From positions 1 to 51,729 of the forward strand of contig JAEWHR010000158.1 of NCBI GenBank assembly GCA_023387655.1: 51,729 nucleotides of DNA, given 5' to 3'. Source of the DNA: Bacillota bacterium (GTDB lineage Bacteria; Bacillota; Clostridia; Lachnospirales; Lachnospiraceae). A model generated the notes under the pieces. That model had not been told where the DNA came from, searched no databases, and saw nothing but the letters and a program-made list of their open reading frames with translations. Shown here in pieces: positions 8,527 through 16,831 of this stretch. How positions within the stretch are numbered: position 1 is the first letter of the stretch; every line of letters starts with the position of its first letter. Position numbers and translations under genes: made by a program.

Positions 8527-9243
8527 TTATTCTGATTTCAGTCTTTTCAACCAAAAACCGCATAGCATAAACGCAGACGTGAGGATAACTAATAAAGGCC
8601 ACAGGGTTTCTATGTTAAATCCGTCGATAAGCATCAATTTATATCCCCAAGTCGCAGGAAATAGTTTCCCCACAATTTTAAAAATCCTAGGAAGTAAATT
8701 AACAGGAAACATAATCCCCGACAACATAATGGATGGTAGAAATATCACTTGTGAAACCATAGTAAGTTTTGCTTGGTTTTTAACCGATAGCCCCAAGACG
8801 CTACCAATGCTTAAAGATACCGCAATAAAGATTGCGAGAGTGCCAAAATACAACGGTAGATTTTTCGGTGGTGTAGCGTCAAATGCAATGGGGGCAACTA
8901 CATATATTATCCCGCACATAATTAATAGATGGGTAAATGCAGATAAAAATACTGAAACCAACCCAAGATACAACGGAACCCCATTTGCTTTATACACTTT
9001 CTTTATATCACTTCCATATATCTCTACAAGAGTAGGCGGCAAACCTACCAACGCGCCAGTGGATACTCCTAGCACAGTCATAGATTGTATAAGTGTATAC
9101 TTGGCCTCTGGATTTATCGATGTGAATATTCCTCCCATAACAGCAAAAAATAAAAGAGGAACCACATAACAAGTGATCAATAATGATTTGCTCCTTATAT
9201 CCAGTTTCCACTGTAGTGCTACTCCGTATAAAAATGCACTCAT
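8527..9243 (-). CDS. ABC-2 type permease
   Basis: 238 residues with six hydrophobic segments, including IMLSGIMFPVNLLPRIFKIVGKLFPATW, the typical ABC-2 permease stretch of about residues 175-200. It overlaps the ATPase gene by 4 bases and is the last gene of the MerR/ATPase/permease operon. The permease would pair with the ATPase as a dimeric exporter. The MerR/TipAS-type regulator suggests a drug or peptide substrate, which is inference. Confidence 0.9.
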   Translation of the reverse strand: MSAFLYGVALQWKLDIRSKSLLITCYVVPLLFFAVMGGIFTSINPEAKYTLIQSMTVLGVSTGALVGLPPTLVEIYGSDIKKVYKANGVPLYLGLVSVFLSAFTHLLIMCGIIYVVAPIAFDATPPKNLPLYFGTLAIFIAVSLSIGSVLGLSVKNQAKLTMVSQVIFLPSIMLSGIMFPVNLLPRIFKIVGKLFPATWGYKLMLIDGFNIETLWPLLVILTSAFMLCGFWLKRLKSE

Positions 9244-10055
9244 TCTCCATCCCTCCTAGCTAACTCTATAAAATGCTGTTCAAGTGTTCCCCTATCTATT
9301 TTAATGTCCAAGACGGCAATACCCCTCTGCTTGAAATCTTCAAGCAAAGTCAGCATAGTATTTCCGATATTGTCGGATTCAAAACTTTCCTCTCCTTGGT
9401 CGGTTTTGATATGAATGGTATAGCGTTTACCGATTTTTGTGGTCAATTCTGCAACAGTACCCAAAAAGACAATATTTCCATCATTTAAAATAGCAATGCG
9501 GTTACACAAACTTTCAACTTCCGCCATATCATGGCTGGCTAAAATAATCGTTTTCCCTTTCCCTTTCAATTTTCTAATTTGGTCATGGAGTGACATTCTG
9601 CCTTCCACATCAAGCCCGGCAGTTGGCTCATCAAGAAACACAATATCTGGATCACTAATTAAGGCAAGAGCTAGATGCAAACGCCGCTTTTGCCCCGTTG
9701 ACATATCTGTATACAGCTTTTTCTTCAGCTCGTTAATCCCGAGAGCGGAAAGCATAGAATAGTCTATTTTTGTTTTATTCCATTTTGCAAATAACTGCAC
9801 AGCTTCCATGGGTTTAATATGTGCTGGGAGAGACGCCGATTGCAACTGAATACCCATCCTGCCATTGACAACGATACTGCCACTGTCATACTTTCTTAAG
9901 CCCTCGATACATTCCAGAGCTGTTGTTTTACCAGCACCGTTAACGCCAAGTAATGCAAAGATTTCACCTTTTAAAACATTAAAATTCAAGCCCTTCAATA
10001 CAGTATGATCACCATAACGTTTCTCTAGCTTGTCGATTTGTATAGCGTAACTCAT
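9240..10055 (-). CDS. ABC transporter ATP-binding protein (exporter, CcmA/DrrA-like)
   Basis: 271 residues with Walker A GVNGAGKT (about 37-44), signature MSTGQKRRL (a common variant of LSGGQ in this subfamily), Walker B DIVFLDEPTAGLD and H-loop ASHD. A C-terminal extension of about 60 residues follows the core domain, as in drug exporters. The start has GAGGAGGGGG upstream and overlaps the MerR gene stop (ATGA); its stop overlaps the permease start. The tight overlaps indicate coupled translation of regulator, ATPase and permease. Confidence 0.93.
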   Translation of the reverse strand: MSYAIQIDKLEKRYGDHTVLKGLNFNVLKGEIFALLGVNGAGKTTALECIEGLRKYDSGSIVVNGRMGIQLQSASLPAHIKPMEAVQLFAKWNKTKIDYSMLSALGINELKKKLYTDMSTGQKRRLHLALALISDPDIVFLDEPTAGLDVEGRMSLHDQIRKLKGKGKTIILASHDMAEVESLCNRIAILNDGNIVFLGTVAELTTKIGKRYTIHIKTDQGEESFESDNIGNTMLTLLEDFKQRGIAVLDIKIDRGTLEQHFIELARRDGE

Positions 10056-10852
10056 TTAACCCCCTCCTCTAGTGGATCATAGCCCAGTGTCGTAAAATAA
10101 GCACCTAAAGCCGGTTCGATAAAAGCATTGGCAATCGCTTGTTTTTGCTTCCACTCATCGTCCGGGCCATTATATTTTTCAGTCTCCATAAGTTTAGACA
10201 GCATACTTATATCCCCGCCTGTAAATTCCATAATCATCGCCCAAAACTCTTTGGCAAAGATCTGACCTTTCTCACTTTCAGGGGGAACACTTTTCTTTTG
10301 TAGTAGTATCGCTTCTTCTAGTAAGCGTGTGAAAGTCTCCATCATCGCCATTCCGCTTTCCATATCAAAGCGACTACGAAAATGGTCAAGAGTCTTATCA
10401 TCAAAATGCTTAATTAGCCAGTAGAACTCGTTTTTCATTTGTAAATTTAAGATAATATCAGCATATTTCTTAAAATCCACCAATTGCATTTGTAACACTT
10501 CCACTTGCAACGCTTCTATCTCTTTTAAGGATGCTGACAGAGTTTCTACTTTTTCCCTTATTACGATAGCTTGTTCTGCAAGCACACCAGCAACATCAGC
10601 TGGGGTATCAAGAGAGATCAAGCGATTTTTTATATCATCCAATGAAAATCCTAAATGCTTCAGCGACAGAATTTGGTAGAGTTTAATCAAATCCTTATCT
10701 GTATAAAGCCTGCGGCCACCTTCACTCTCTGATGATGGCGAAAGCAGTCCCTCTTCATCGTAATATTGCATGGTACGGACGGTGACGCCCATTTTCTTTG
10801 CAACCTCTCCCACCGTCATATACCCTTGTGGTATTGCTTTGTTTTTTTCCAT
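10052..10852 (-). CDS. MerR-family regulator with TipAS-like effector domain
   Basis: The N-terminal winged helix (MTVGEVAKKMGVTVRTMQYYDEEGL) is the classic MerR reading head, followed by a dimerisation coiled coil (about 85-120). The C-terminal 140 residues are all-helical, with FAKEFWAMIMEFTGGD like the TipAS antibiotic-binding domain. I use the ATG at 10852, placed 8 bases after GGAGG; the ATG at 10858 is only 2 bases from it. The gene heads an operon with the ABC exporter, and its promoter has the 19-bp spacer MerR proteins act on. The likely model is drug-induced self-activation together with the pump. Confidence 0.9.
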   Translation of the reverse strand: MEKNKAIPQGYMTVGEVAKKMGVTVRTMQYYDEEGLLSPSSESEGGRRLYTDKDLIKLYQILSLKHLGFSLDDIKNRLISLDTPADVAGVLAEQAIVIREKVETLSASLKEIEALQVEVLQMQLVDFKKYADIILNLQMKNEFYWLIKHFDDKTLDHFRSRFDMESGMAMMETFTRLLEEAILLQKKSVPPESEKGQIFAKEFWAMIMEFTGGDISMLSKLMETEKYNGPDDEWKQKQAIANAFIEPALGAYFTTLGYDPLEEGVK

Positions 10853-10872
10853 ATTCATAACCTCCTGTTTAT

Positions 10873-10903
10873 ATCATAGTTCATAACGTTACGTTACAAG
10901 CAA
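10873..10903 (-). promoter_or_regulatory. MerR-type promoter with 19-bp spacer and palindromic operator
   Basis: Minus-strand -35 TTGCTT (10898-10903), 19-base spacer, -10 TATGAT (10873-10878). The spacer contains the perfect palindrome TAACGT-A-ACGTTA (10884-10896). Over-long spacers with a central dyad are the hallmark of MerR-controlled promoters. Confidence 0.75.
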
Positions 10904-11379
10904 GATAAATTTATATTTTTTTAACGGCGTGATAGTTATGTAATGAGTTTATGAAAAATACCCATCATAAAAAACATTTGGGGTCTGTTACTCCCGCATA
11001 TCTCTACAGAGTCATCTACATGCTCCTTATAGATTTAAAACCTCTTTGAGACACCTCCTTGATAAACTTCTTTCATACACTTCTTTGAGACACCTCTTTG
11101 ATATACATATCTTATCTAATCTTTTAAACTTAGGCAATGGAACTTATGTTAATTTATGGGTATGAAATTATTTCATAATTAAGAAAGTAATATTTTCCTA
11201 CTATAAAAAAAAGCTGTTTCAGAGAAAACTGATATCCATCCTTCAAAATAGACAAGTAATTATTTCACTTGTATTCAGTAGAACTATATCATACTCTTAT
11301 CCAGCTTTATTTTATATAACACTCTTATAACTTCTGTATTTTATTACTTACAAAATTCTCATATTACTCCAGCAACCTT
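10904..11379. other. Long gene-free stretch
   Basis: No credible gene on either strand. The only structure seen is a 22-base direct repeat around CTTTGAGACACCTC (11043-11064 and 11082-11103, 39 bases apart). The rest is AT-rich sequence with scattered stops. Confidence 0.6.
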
Positions 11380-11558
11380 TTCTTGCTTTCAGAAACCTTT
11401 TCTTTGCTTCTAAAAACTATTTCTTACTTCTAGAAACCTATTCTTACTTTCATAAACCTATTCTTACTTCTATAAACCAATTCTTACTTCTATAAACCAA
11501 TTCTTACTTCCATAAACTTTTTATACTTCTAGAAACCATTATTACTTCCAGAAACTTT
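11380..11558. repeat. 20-bp degenerate tandem repeat array, about nine copies
   Basis: The consensus unit is TTCTTACTTCTATAAACCAA. Two units (11461-11480 and 11481-11500) are identical, and seven flanking units diverge by a few bases or one-base indels. It lies directly after the stop of the MerR/GyrI-like gene, so it could be in that gene's 3' untranslated region. It is not coding. Several units contain TTCTAGAA or TTATAA-type self-complementary cores. Spacers are absent and units abut, so it is not a CRISPR. Confidence 0.85.
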
Positions 11559-11575
11559 TTATAACTCAAAAATTT

Positions 11576-12394
11576 TTATTTCTTTAATACAGGATAGCAA
11601 ACTTCAGTTATTAATTCCTCTGGATTCTTTGTTTCGTGAGGACTTACATGATAAATGCAAAAAGATAACCCATTAAATTCATAATCATTATCTCTTACCC
11701 AATTTGCTACTGCTTCATTTACTTCATTTATCTTATCATAACTGCCTTTATAAATCGCAGATGCCATTTGAATCGGCGCCACTTTTTTAAACACTACATT
11801 TTCTGTGTTTTGATAGCTCCCTTTCACAGACTTTTGTACTTCCACATCCACATCGGATTCTTTGTGCTCGCCGTCATGGAAGATAGCCAGAGTATAGCAT
11901 GGATCACCATTTTGTAAATTGAGATTTGCAGTTTCCTGCATCAGAATTCCCCATAACATACCTTCGTGTGCATAAGTTGGTATTACTTTTCTAACACTCG
12001 CAACATATCTTTCTGGTAATTCTTTTAATGTAACATTATAGTTCATAACTGTACCATCCTTTCTCAACCTATGAATTGTTGTTTCAAGGAGTTGTAAACG
12101 ACGCTTCGCTTCTTCGGCTTGACCTTGTACTTCAGCCTGCTTTATCTCTAAAAAGCGGGCTAATGCCTTGGAATCCTCATAATTTTTAAGAATCTCTATG
12201 ATTATACCAAGACTAAATCCCATATCTTTTAGAGCTGTGATTCGATCTGCAATAGGTAGCTGACTTTCACTATAATAGCGATAGTTTGTAAAGACATCAA
12301 TGTTTTCTGGTACTAACAAACCGATTTCATCATAATGCCTTAGCATTCGAATACTAATCCTTGATAATTTTGAAAAATCACCTATTTTAAGCAT
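11576..12394 (-). CDS. MerR-family regulator with GyrI-like (BmrR-type) ligand domain
   Basis: 272 residues. MLKIGDFSKLSRISIRMLRHYDEIGLL is the MerR DNA-binding motif, a coiled coil spans about 80-110, and the C-terminal 150 residues end in EELITEVCYPVLKK, the closing strand of GyrI-like small-molecule binding domains. Such proteins activate multidrug or detoxification genes on binding lipophilic compounds. No transporter is adjacent in the same operon, so its target is either itself or distant. GAGGT precedes the ATG. Its promoter has a 19-bp spacer, fitting autoregulation. Confidence 0.9.
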   Translation of the reverse strand: MLKIGDFSKLSRISIRMLRHYDEIGLLVPENIDVFTNYRYYSESQLPIADRITALKDMGFSLGIIIEILKNYEDSKALARFLEIKQAEVQGQAEEAKRRLQLLETTIHRLRKDGTVMNYNVTLKELPERYVASVRKVIPTYAHEGMLWGILMQETANLNLQNGDPCYTLAIFHDGEHKESDVDVEVQKSVKGSYQNTENVVFKKVAPIQMASAIYKGSYDKINEVNEAVANWVRDNDYEFNGLSFCIYHVSPHETKNPEELITEVCYPVLKK

Positions 12395-12405
12395 TTATCG
12401 TACCT

Positions 12406-12467
12406 CACATATATGTGTATTTTTGAGCTCAACATCAGTATAGAGTATACCATAATGTGAGAGTCAA
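12406..12467 (-). promoter_or_regulatory. MerR-type promoter with 19-bp spacer
   Basis: Minus-strand -35 TTGACT (12462-12467), 19-base spacer, -10 TATACT (12437-12442). A perfect 12-base palindrome CACATATATGTG (12406-12417) follows in the leader. The spacer length is the MerR signature. Confidence 0.7.
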
Positions 12468-12596
12468 TATATAAATTTAAAATTAATTCAACTTAATTTC
12501 TTAATACAATTTTTAATTAATTTCTTAACTTGATTTCTAACTTGATCTCTTAATTTGATTTATTGATCTCTTCGCACTCTATAGTAAATTTTTTCC

Positions 12597-12629
12597 CAAA
12601 ATAAAAGTCAGACCATTCGTCTGACTTTT
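12597..12629 (-). terminator. Terminator of the polysaccharide deacetylase gene
   Basis: Perfect 10-bp stem AAAAGTCAGA (12603-12612) / TCTGACTTTT (12620-12629) with a 7-base loop, placed 6 bases after the stop. Minus-strand sequence past the stem is T-rich. Confidence 0.85.
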
Positions 12630-12635
12630 GGTGAC

Positions 12636-13496
12636 TTATTGTGCTTCAATAAGTTCTGATAAAGGTTTAAAAACATAGCCCATCTCTTCCCATTTGGTTA
12701 ATAATTCATCTAAAATCTCTCCATTAGTACTTGATGTATTGTGAAGGAGAACAATTGATCCATTATGTATCCTTTTTAATAACTTACTAAATGCCTGTTC
12801 TTTGGTAGGTTGGCTATTTTGGTTCCAATCAACATAAGCAAGACTCCAAAAAAATGTCTTATAACCAAGTTCCTTTGCCATCTTTAAATTTTCCGTACTA
12901 AATTTTCCCTGAGGAGGTCGGTAATATTTCGTCATTTTTAGTCCAGTAATTTGTTCATATAAATTAGCAACGTCATCTATTTCTTTTTGAAAACTTGCTA
13001 AACTAGATATTTTAGACATATCGTAATGGTGATAAGTATGATTCCCAACTGTGTGACCTTCATCAACCATTCTCTTTACTAACTCAGGACTGGTTTCCAG
13101 AAAGTGTCCAACGACGAAGAAAGTAACAGATATATTATGTTTTTTTAGAGCATCTAATATCTTTCCAGTGTTACCATTTTCATAGCCACAATCGAATGTC
13201 AAATAAATAACTTTGTCAGAATTTGCTCCAATAAAATAAGCGTCATTTTCTTTTAATTGCTCTGCCGAAACATTACCTCTTGGTTGCGTTCCTTCTTGTC
13301 CGAAACCCAAACCCCAATTATCTACCTTTTCAGCTACAACAAATGTTTCTTGATAATGTGCTACGCCACGTGCTGTCACATTGCCTAAACAATAACAAAA
13401 AGCAAAAAAAACAATCAACGCGATAGATTTTTTGTAATTATTTCTAATGATTCCTTTGTAATCAATCTTTTTCAAATTTTTAATTGGAAACTTCAT
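12636..13496 (-). CDS. PdaA-like polysaccharide deacetylase
   Basis: 286 residues with an N-terminal membrane anchor (KSIALIVFFAFCYCLGNV, about 23-40), then WGLGFGQEGTQPRGN and a NodB deacetylase domain. Motif 1 is LTFDCGYENGNT (catalytic and metal Asp), motif 2 is GNHTYHHYDM (metal His), motif 3 is YYRPPQGKFS, and later FWSLAYVDW and IVLLHNTS. The order and the WGLGF preface match the PdaA group, which removes acetyl groups from muramic acid to make spore-cortex muramic lactam. An extracytoplasmic, sporulation-linked role is therefore likely. The ATG has GAAGGTGAC upstream. Monocistronic, with its own terminator. Confidence 0.9.
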   Translation of the reverse strand: MKFPIKNLKKIDYKGIIRNNYKKSIALIVFFAFCYCLGNVTARGVAHYQETFVVAEKVDNWGLGFGQEGTQPRGNVSAEQLKENDAYFIGANSDKVIYLTFDCGYENGNTGKILDALKKHNISVTFFVVGHFLETSPELVKRMVDEGHTVGNHTYHHYDMSKISSLASFQKEIDDVANLYEQITGLKMTKYYRPPQGKFSTENLKMAKELGYKTFFWSLAYVDWNQNSQPTKEQAFSKLLKRIHNGSIVLLHNTSSTNGEILDELLTKWEEMGYVFKPLSELIEAQ

Positions 13497-13575
13497 GTCA
13501 CCTTCGCCTTTTTTAGTATGTTTCTTTTAATTATATTAATTATCTTTATAAACATTCTAAAATTTCACAATTAGA

Positions 13576-13605
13576 TTGAAGACCCCTTTGGGAATATGGT
13601 ATAAT
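13576..13605 (+). promoter_or_regulatory. Promoter of the small membrane protein gene
   Basis: -35 TTGAAG (13576-13581), 18-base spacer, -10 TATAAT (13600-13605) with an extended TGG upstream of it. The start codon lies 28 bases downstream of the -10. Confidence 0.65.
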
Positions 13606-13632
13606 ATGTCATTATACTAAGTGAGGTGCTTC

Positions 13633-14178
13633 ATGGGAATAACAATATCAATACAACCAATTGCTGCATTCATTATCCTTCTTGTACTTTGTAATTGCAT
13701 GATAAGTTTTGGTAAACATAGATGGATGAATCAGTGCTATATCATACTCTCTTCCATTCTTTCGATTATAGGTATCATGGGAATGATTCTTATGCGTCCT
13801 ATCTATATTGCAAGATTAAATAAAAGAGATAAAATCAGAGATTTGGGTTCTGATTTTATAACTTGGGCAATCGATAAATTTGATACTTATGCTCTTTTAT
13901 CTATTATTGCTACTTGTATTATCCTATTATTTTTTCTAATATACTTTATCATACTTAAAAAAAGAGATGGTTTTGTATGGGATTATGCTACGCCATTTCT
14001 CATCTTTTTCATGGTAATTAACTTTGTTATTGGAATTATTTATAGTATTGGTACAATCAATAAATTGTTTGATGTCTCAGGCTATATTATGCAACTGATT
14101 ATAGCAGAAATGTTTGCTCTTTATGTTCCTTTAGTAACAAAAAGAATACTAATATTAGAAAAGAAAAAGACACAATGA
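13633..14178 (+). CDS. Small four-helix membrane protein, unknown function
   Basis: 181 residues with four hydrophobic segments (about 5-25, 38-58, 95-118 and 130-150), a polar loop with KRDKIRDLGSDF between helices 2 and 3, and a lysine-rich tail (LEKKKTQ). I do not recognise a family. The ATG at 13633 follows AGTGAGGTG; a GTG at 13621 in the same frame would overlap that site. It stands alone between its promoter and terminator. Confidence 0.75.
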   Translation: MGITISIQPIAAFIILLVLCNCMISFGKHRWMNQCYIILSSILSIIGIMGMILMRPIYIARLNKRDKIRDLGSDFITWAIDKFDTYALLSIIATCIILLFFLIYFIILKKRDGFVWDYATPFLIFFMVINFVIGIIYSIGTINKLFDVSGYIMQLIIAEMFALYVPLVTKRILILEKKKTQ

Positions 14179-14285
14179 AAAAGAAATAAACAAAAGAAAT
14201 AAAATAAATTTCTTATCATAATTCTATCGATAGACTAAAACTAACGACACCCTTGCATGGAAGATATTCAAACTATGTATTTTGC

Positions 14286-14330
14286 ATAAAGGAAGCAAGA
14301 ATGAGTCATTCACTGCTTCCTTTATCTTTT
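14286..14330 (+). terminator. Terminator after the small membrane protein gene
   Basis: 11-bp stem ATAAAGGAAGC (14286-14296) / GCTTCCTTTAT (14315-14325), inner AATGA/TCATT hairpin, followed by CTTTTTATTT. It lies about 108 bases past the stop, with AT-rich sequence between. Confidence 0.75.
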
Positions 14331-14434
14331 TATTTCCAAAGTAGTTGATTAATTTCTACAATAAAAAGAGCATTTCTAATCAAGCCTATGATTTATTATC
14401 TATGGTATCATTCTTGTAAAAGGAGGTATGACTT

Positions 14435-15340
14435 ATGCATGCATGGGAACAGATACAAATAACTATAGACTATATCGAACCGCATCTTTCTGAGGACCTT
14501 GATATCGAAAGTCTTTCTAAAATCGCTGCTTTATCACCATTTTATTATCAACGCTTATTTAAAAGATTGGTTAAAAAACCAGTGATAGAATACATTAAAT
14601 TACGTCGTATGGCAAAAGCAACAGAGGATTTATTACAAGCAGACAAACGTATCTTAGATATCGCTCTAGATTTAGGTTTTTCTTCTCACGAGCAATTTAC
14701 ACGCTCTTTTAAAGAAACCTTTGGTATAACACCAGAATCCTATCGTAAATCACCGATCATGCTCAATCGGATGACTAAACCACAATTGCTTCTTAACTAT
14801 ACGCTTATTGATGAAAATGTTCCTTTAATAACCGACGGTATTGTACTAGAAATAAACAGAAAGACAATTGAAACAAATGAATATTTTCTAGGTTATCGAG
14901 CAAAGGTATCGGTTAAATTTGTGGAGGGGCTTGGAATAGAATCCGGTGAAGATCCACTTTGCGTTCTTTGGGATAATCTTCATGCAAAAAAAGATAGTCT
15001 CTCTACTTTGGTCCCAGATGGAGACGAGCTAGGTGTTTCCTATCCCTGTGATGAAGATGGTTATTTTTATTATTTTGCCGGAGCACAATCAGTCTCTTCC
15101 TATTGTCCCGAAGACATGAGTACATGGGAACTGGCAGCTGGCGAATATATTGTGTGTACTTTCGAAGCAGAGAATTTTGAAGGTTTAGTTATGGATGCCC
15201 TCTACAAAGCACAACAGTATCTTTTTGGGACTTGGCTTCCAAAACATAACATTACAATCAAACCGTTTTCTTTAGAGAGATATGCTTTTCATGATGAGAA
15301 GACAACAAAAATGGAAGTATGGGTAAAAGATGTAAAATAG
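14435..15340 (+). CDS. AraC-family regulator with C-terminal GyrI-like effector domain
   Basis: 301 residues. The AraC/XylS double helix-turn-helix is N-terminal (about 8-107): LSKIAALSPFYYQRLFKRLV and ILDIALDLGFSSHEQFTRSFKETFGITPESYR. The C-terminal half (about 140-300) is a GyrI-like ligand-binding domain with AAGEYIVCTFEA and a final LERYAFHDEKTTKMEVWVKD. It resembles SbmC/Rob-linked regulators of drug response. AAAAGGAGGT precedes the ATG. It is a single gene with no obvious target next to it. Confidence 0.92.
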   Translation: MHAWEQIQITIDYIEPHLSEDLDIESLSKIAALSPFYYQRLFKRLVKKPVIEYIKLRRMAKATEDLLQADKRILDIALDLGFSSHEQFTRSFKETFGITPESYRKSPIMLNRMTKPQLLLNYTLIDENVPLITDGIVLEINRKTIETNEYFLGYRAKVSVKFVEGLGIESGEDPLCVLWDNLHAKKDSLSTLVPDGDELGVSYPCDEDGYFYYFAGAQSVSSYCPEDMSTWELAAGEYIVCTFEAENFEGLVMDALYKAQQYLFGTWLPKHNITIKPFSLERYAFHDEKTTKMEVWVKDVK

Positions 15341-15350
15341 AGTATAAAAA

Positions 15351-15400
15351 CGAAAGCACATGATATCTATAGCAAAACTTAGATACCTTGTGCTTTTCAT
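15351..15400. terminator. Bidirectional terminator between convergent genes
   Basis: Stem AAAGCACATGATATCT (15353-15368) / AGATACCTTGTGCTTT (15381-15396) with one or two mismatches. T-tracts follow on both strands. It serves the AraC-type gene and the pirin gene. Confidence 0.8.
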
Positions 15401-15416
15401 TTCTTAATATTTATAA

Positions 15417-16121
15417 TTAGAAACCGTCTTTTCTCATTTCGATTACAAGATAGTGAGAAGTTTCATTGGCCTTTATAGAAATAGTTTCTTCTTTAATCTC
15501 CATCGCGTCTCTCGCATTCAGATGTTCTTCGTTAATGTCAGAATCTCCTTCTATTTGAACTAAATAAGCCTGTCTTCCCTTCTCAACTGTAAACTTATCT
15601 TCCTTGCCCTTCTCTAGTTCTAAGGCATAGAGATTTACATCCTGGTTAATTTTAATTGGAGCATCTCCATCCTTACCTGATACTATTTTCAACCAATTAT
15701 CCTTTCTTAAATTCCAGTCAAATAGATAATCTCCATAATTTGGTGTGTGACCTTTCTTATCTGGGTATATCCAAATCTGTAGTAATCTAAGGGTTTCCTT
15801 GCCATAATTATGCTCACTGTGAAATACTCCGGTACCTGCGCTCATATATTGAACGTGACCACGCTTTAAGGTACGCTTATTCCCCATACTATCAGCATGA
15901 GTTAATTCCCCATCAATCACATAAGATATAATCTCCATATCCTTATGTGGATGAGTGTCAAACCCCTCCATTGATTCTATCAGATCATCATTGATTACTC
16001 TTAATACACCAAAATTGATGTTAGTAGGATTAAAATACTCTGCAAAGGAAAAGTGAAAAATGCTGTTAAGCCATCCAAGATTACTTTTCCCCATTGATTT
16101 ACTGTCTATTTTTCTTATCAT
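15417..16121 (-). CDS. Pirin-family cupin protein
   Basis: 234 residues. The bicupin pirin fold is marked by GFDTHPHKDMEIISYVIDGELTH and GTGVFHSEHN. The four metal ligands of the family are visible as H57, H59, H101 and E103. Pirins bind iron and some are quercetin dioxygenases or redox-dependent cofactors of regulators. The gene lies 41 bases downstream of a MarR regulator in the same orientation and is likely co-transcribed under its control. AAAGGAGA precedes the ATG. Confidence 0.92.
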   Translation of the reverse strand: MIRKIDSKSMGKSNLGWLNSIFHFSFAEYFNPTNINFGVLRVINDDLIESMEGFDTHPHKDMEIISYVIDGELTHADSMGNKRTLKRGHVQYMSAGTGVFHSEHNYGKETLRLLQIWIYPDKKGHTPNYGDYLFDWNLRKDNWLKIVSGKDGDAPIKINQDVNLYALELEKGKEDKFTVEKGRQAYLVQIEGDSDINEEHLNARDAMEIKEETISIKANETSHYLVIEMRKDGF

Positions 16122-16162
16122 ATGCTATCTCCTTTACATATTAAATATTCATTTTATAAAAA

Positions 16163-16588
16163 CTAATTGTCTATTGTGTTAACTAGGGTAAACATACTGG
16201 TAACAATATTATTTTTCATATCATCCTCAAGACCATGAAATAATTCATCTAAAAATTTCTTATGTTTTTCAAATGCATCTCTAATAAATTCGTCTCCTTT
16301 TTGAGTTAAGCTTATATAAAAGATTCTTTTGTCCTTATCACACTTTCTACGGTAAATAAGTTCCTTCTTCTGCAGTTTATCTAAAACATAAGTAATGGTA
16401 CCACTAGTGACTAGAATCTTCTCAGCAATTTTTTGAACAGGCTGTTCTCCTTTATGGAGTAACATTTCCAACACTCCAAACTCACTAATGTTTAAACCAT
16501 ATTCTTGAACATTTTTTTCAATTCTCGAAAAAACAGTATTGTAACATCTTGCCGTTGCAATCACTAATTTCAAATTAACATCAGTCAC
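16163..16588 (-). CDS. MarR-family transcriptional regulator
   Basis: 141 residues with the winged-helix of the MarR family: NISEFGVLEMLLHKGEQPVQKIAEKILVTSGTITYVLDKLQKKELIYRRKCDKDKRIFYISLTQKG, with the DKR wing motif. The start is GTG with AGAGGTGG upstream. The first gene of a probable two-gene operon with pirin. Two perfect palindromes bracket its promoter, so autorepression is likely. The TATCTTGA half-site resembles the TATCTCGA operator described for quinone-responsive MhqR regulators, a similarity I note from memory. Confidence 0.93.
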   Translation of the reverse strand: MTDVNLKLVIATARCYNTVFSRIEKNVQEYGLNISEFGVLEMLLHKGEQPVQKIAEKILVTSGTITYVLDKLQKKELIYRRKCDKDKRIFYISLTQKGDEFIRDAFEKHKKFLDELFHGLEDDMKNNIVTSMFTLVNTIDN

Positions 16589-16640
16589 TCTACCACCTCT
16601 ATTTATCTTTCATACTAGAATTTATTCTTGATTAATATTA

Positions 16641-16695
16641 TTATCTTGATTTCAAGATAATTGTAACACTAATATATCTTGATGTCAAGATATAT
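16641..16695 (-). promoter_or_regulatory. Consensus promoter with two palindromic MarR operators
   Basis: Minus-strand TTGACA (16683-16688), 17-base spacer, TACAAT (16660-16665). Operator 1 is TTATCTTGA-TT-TCAAGATAA (16641-16660), abutting the -10. Operator 2 has 11-base arms ATATATCTTGA and TCAAGATATAT with a 2-base centre (16672-16695) and covers the -35. Both are perfect and their centres are 33 bases apart, about three helical turns. Confidence 0.85.
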
Positions 16696-16768
16696 CTGTA
16701 CTGCTAACAAATTATATTTTTTATTAATGATTAGTAAATAAGAAATCAAATGTGATTATTAATAAGAA

Positions 16769-16800
16769 ATAACAAAAGGCACTGAAGTCTCAGTGCCTTT
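16769..16800 (-). terminator. Terminator of the TetR-flavoprotein operon
   Basis: Perfect 11-bp stem AAAGGCACTGA (16775-16785) / TCAGTGCCTTT (16790-16800) with a 4-base loop, then TTGTTATTTC on the minus strand. It is 32 bases past the last stop. Confidence 0.85.
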
Positions 16801-16831
16801 CCATATTTTTAGAAATTCAAATCAAGAAATT

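Noticed and set aside
8579..9169. 196-codon open frame on the plus strand inside the ABC-2 permease
   Set aside because: It is the antisense shadow of a clear membrane protein gene, with no ribosome binding site or recognisable motif.
11380..11558. CRISPR array
   Set aside because: Units are contiguous with no unique spacers, only 20 bases long and degenerate, and there are no cas genes.
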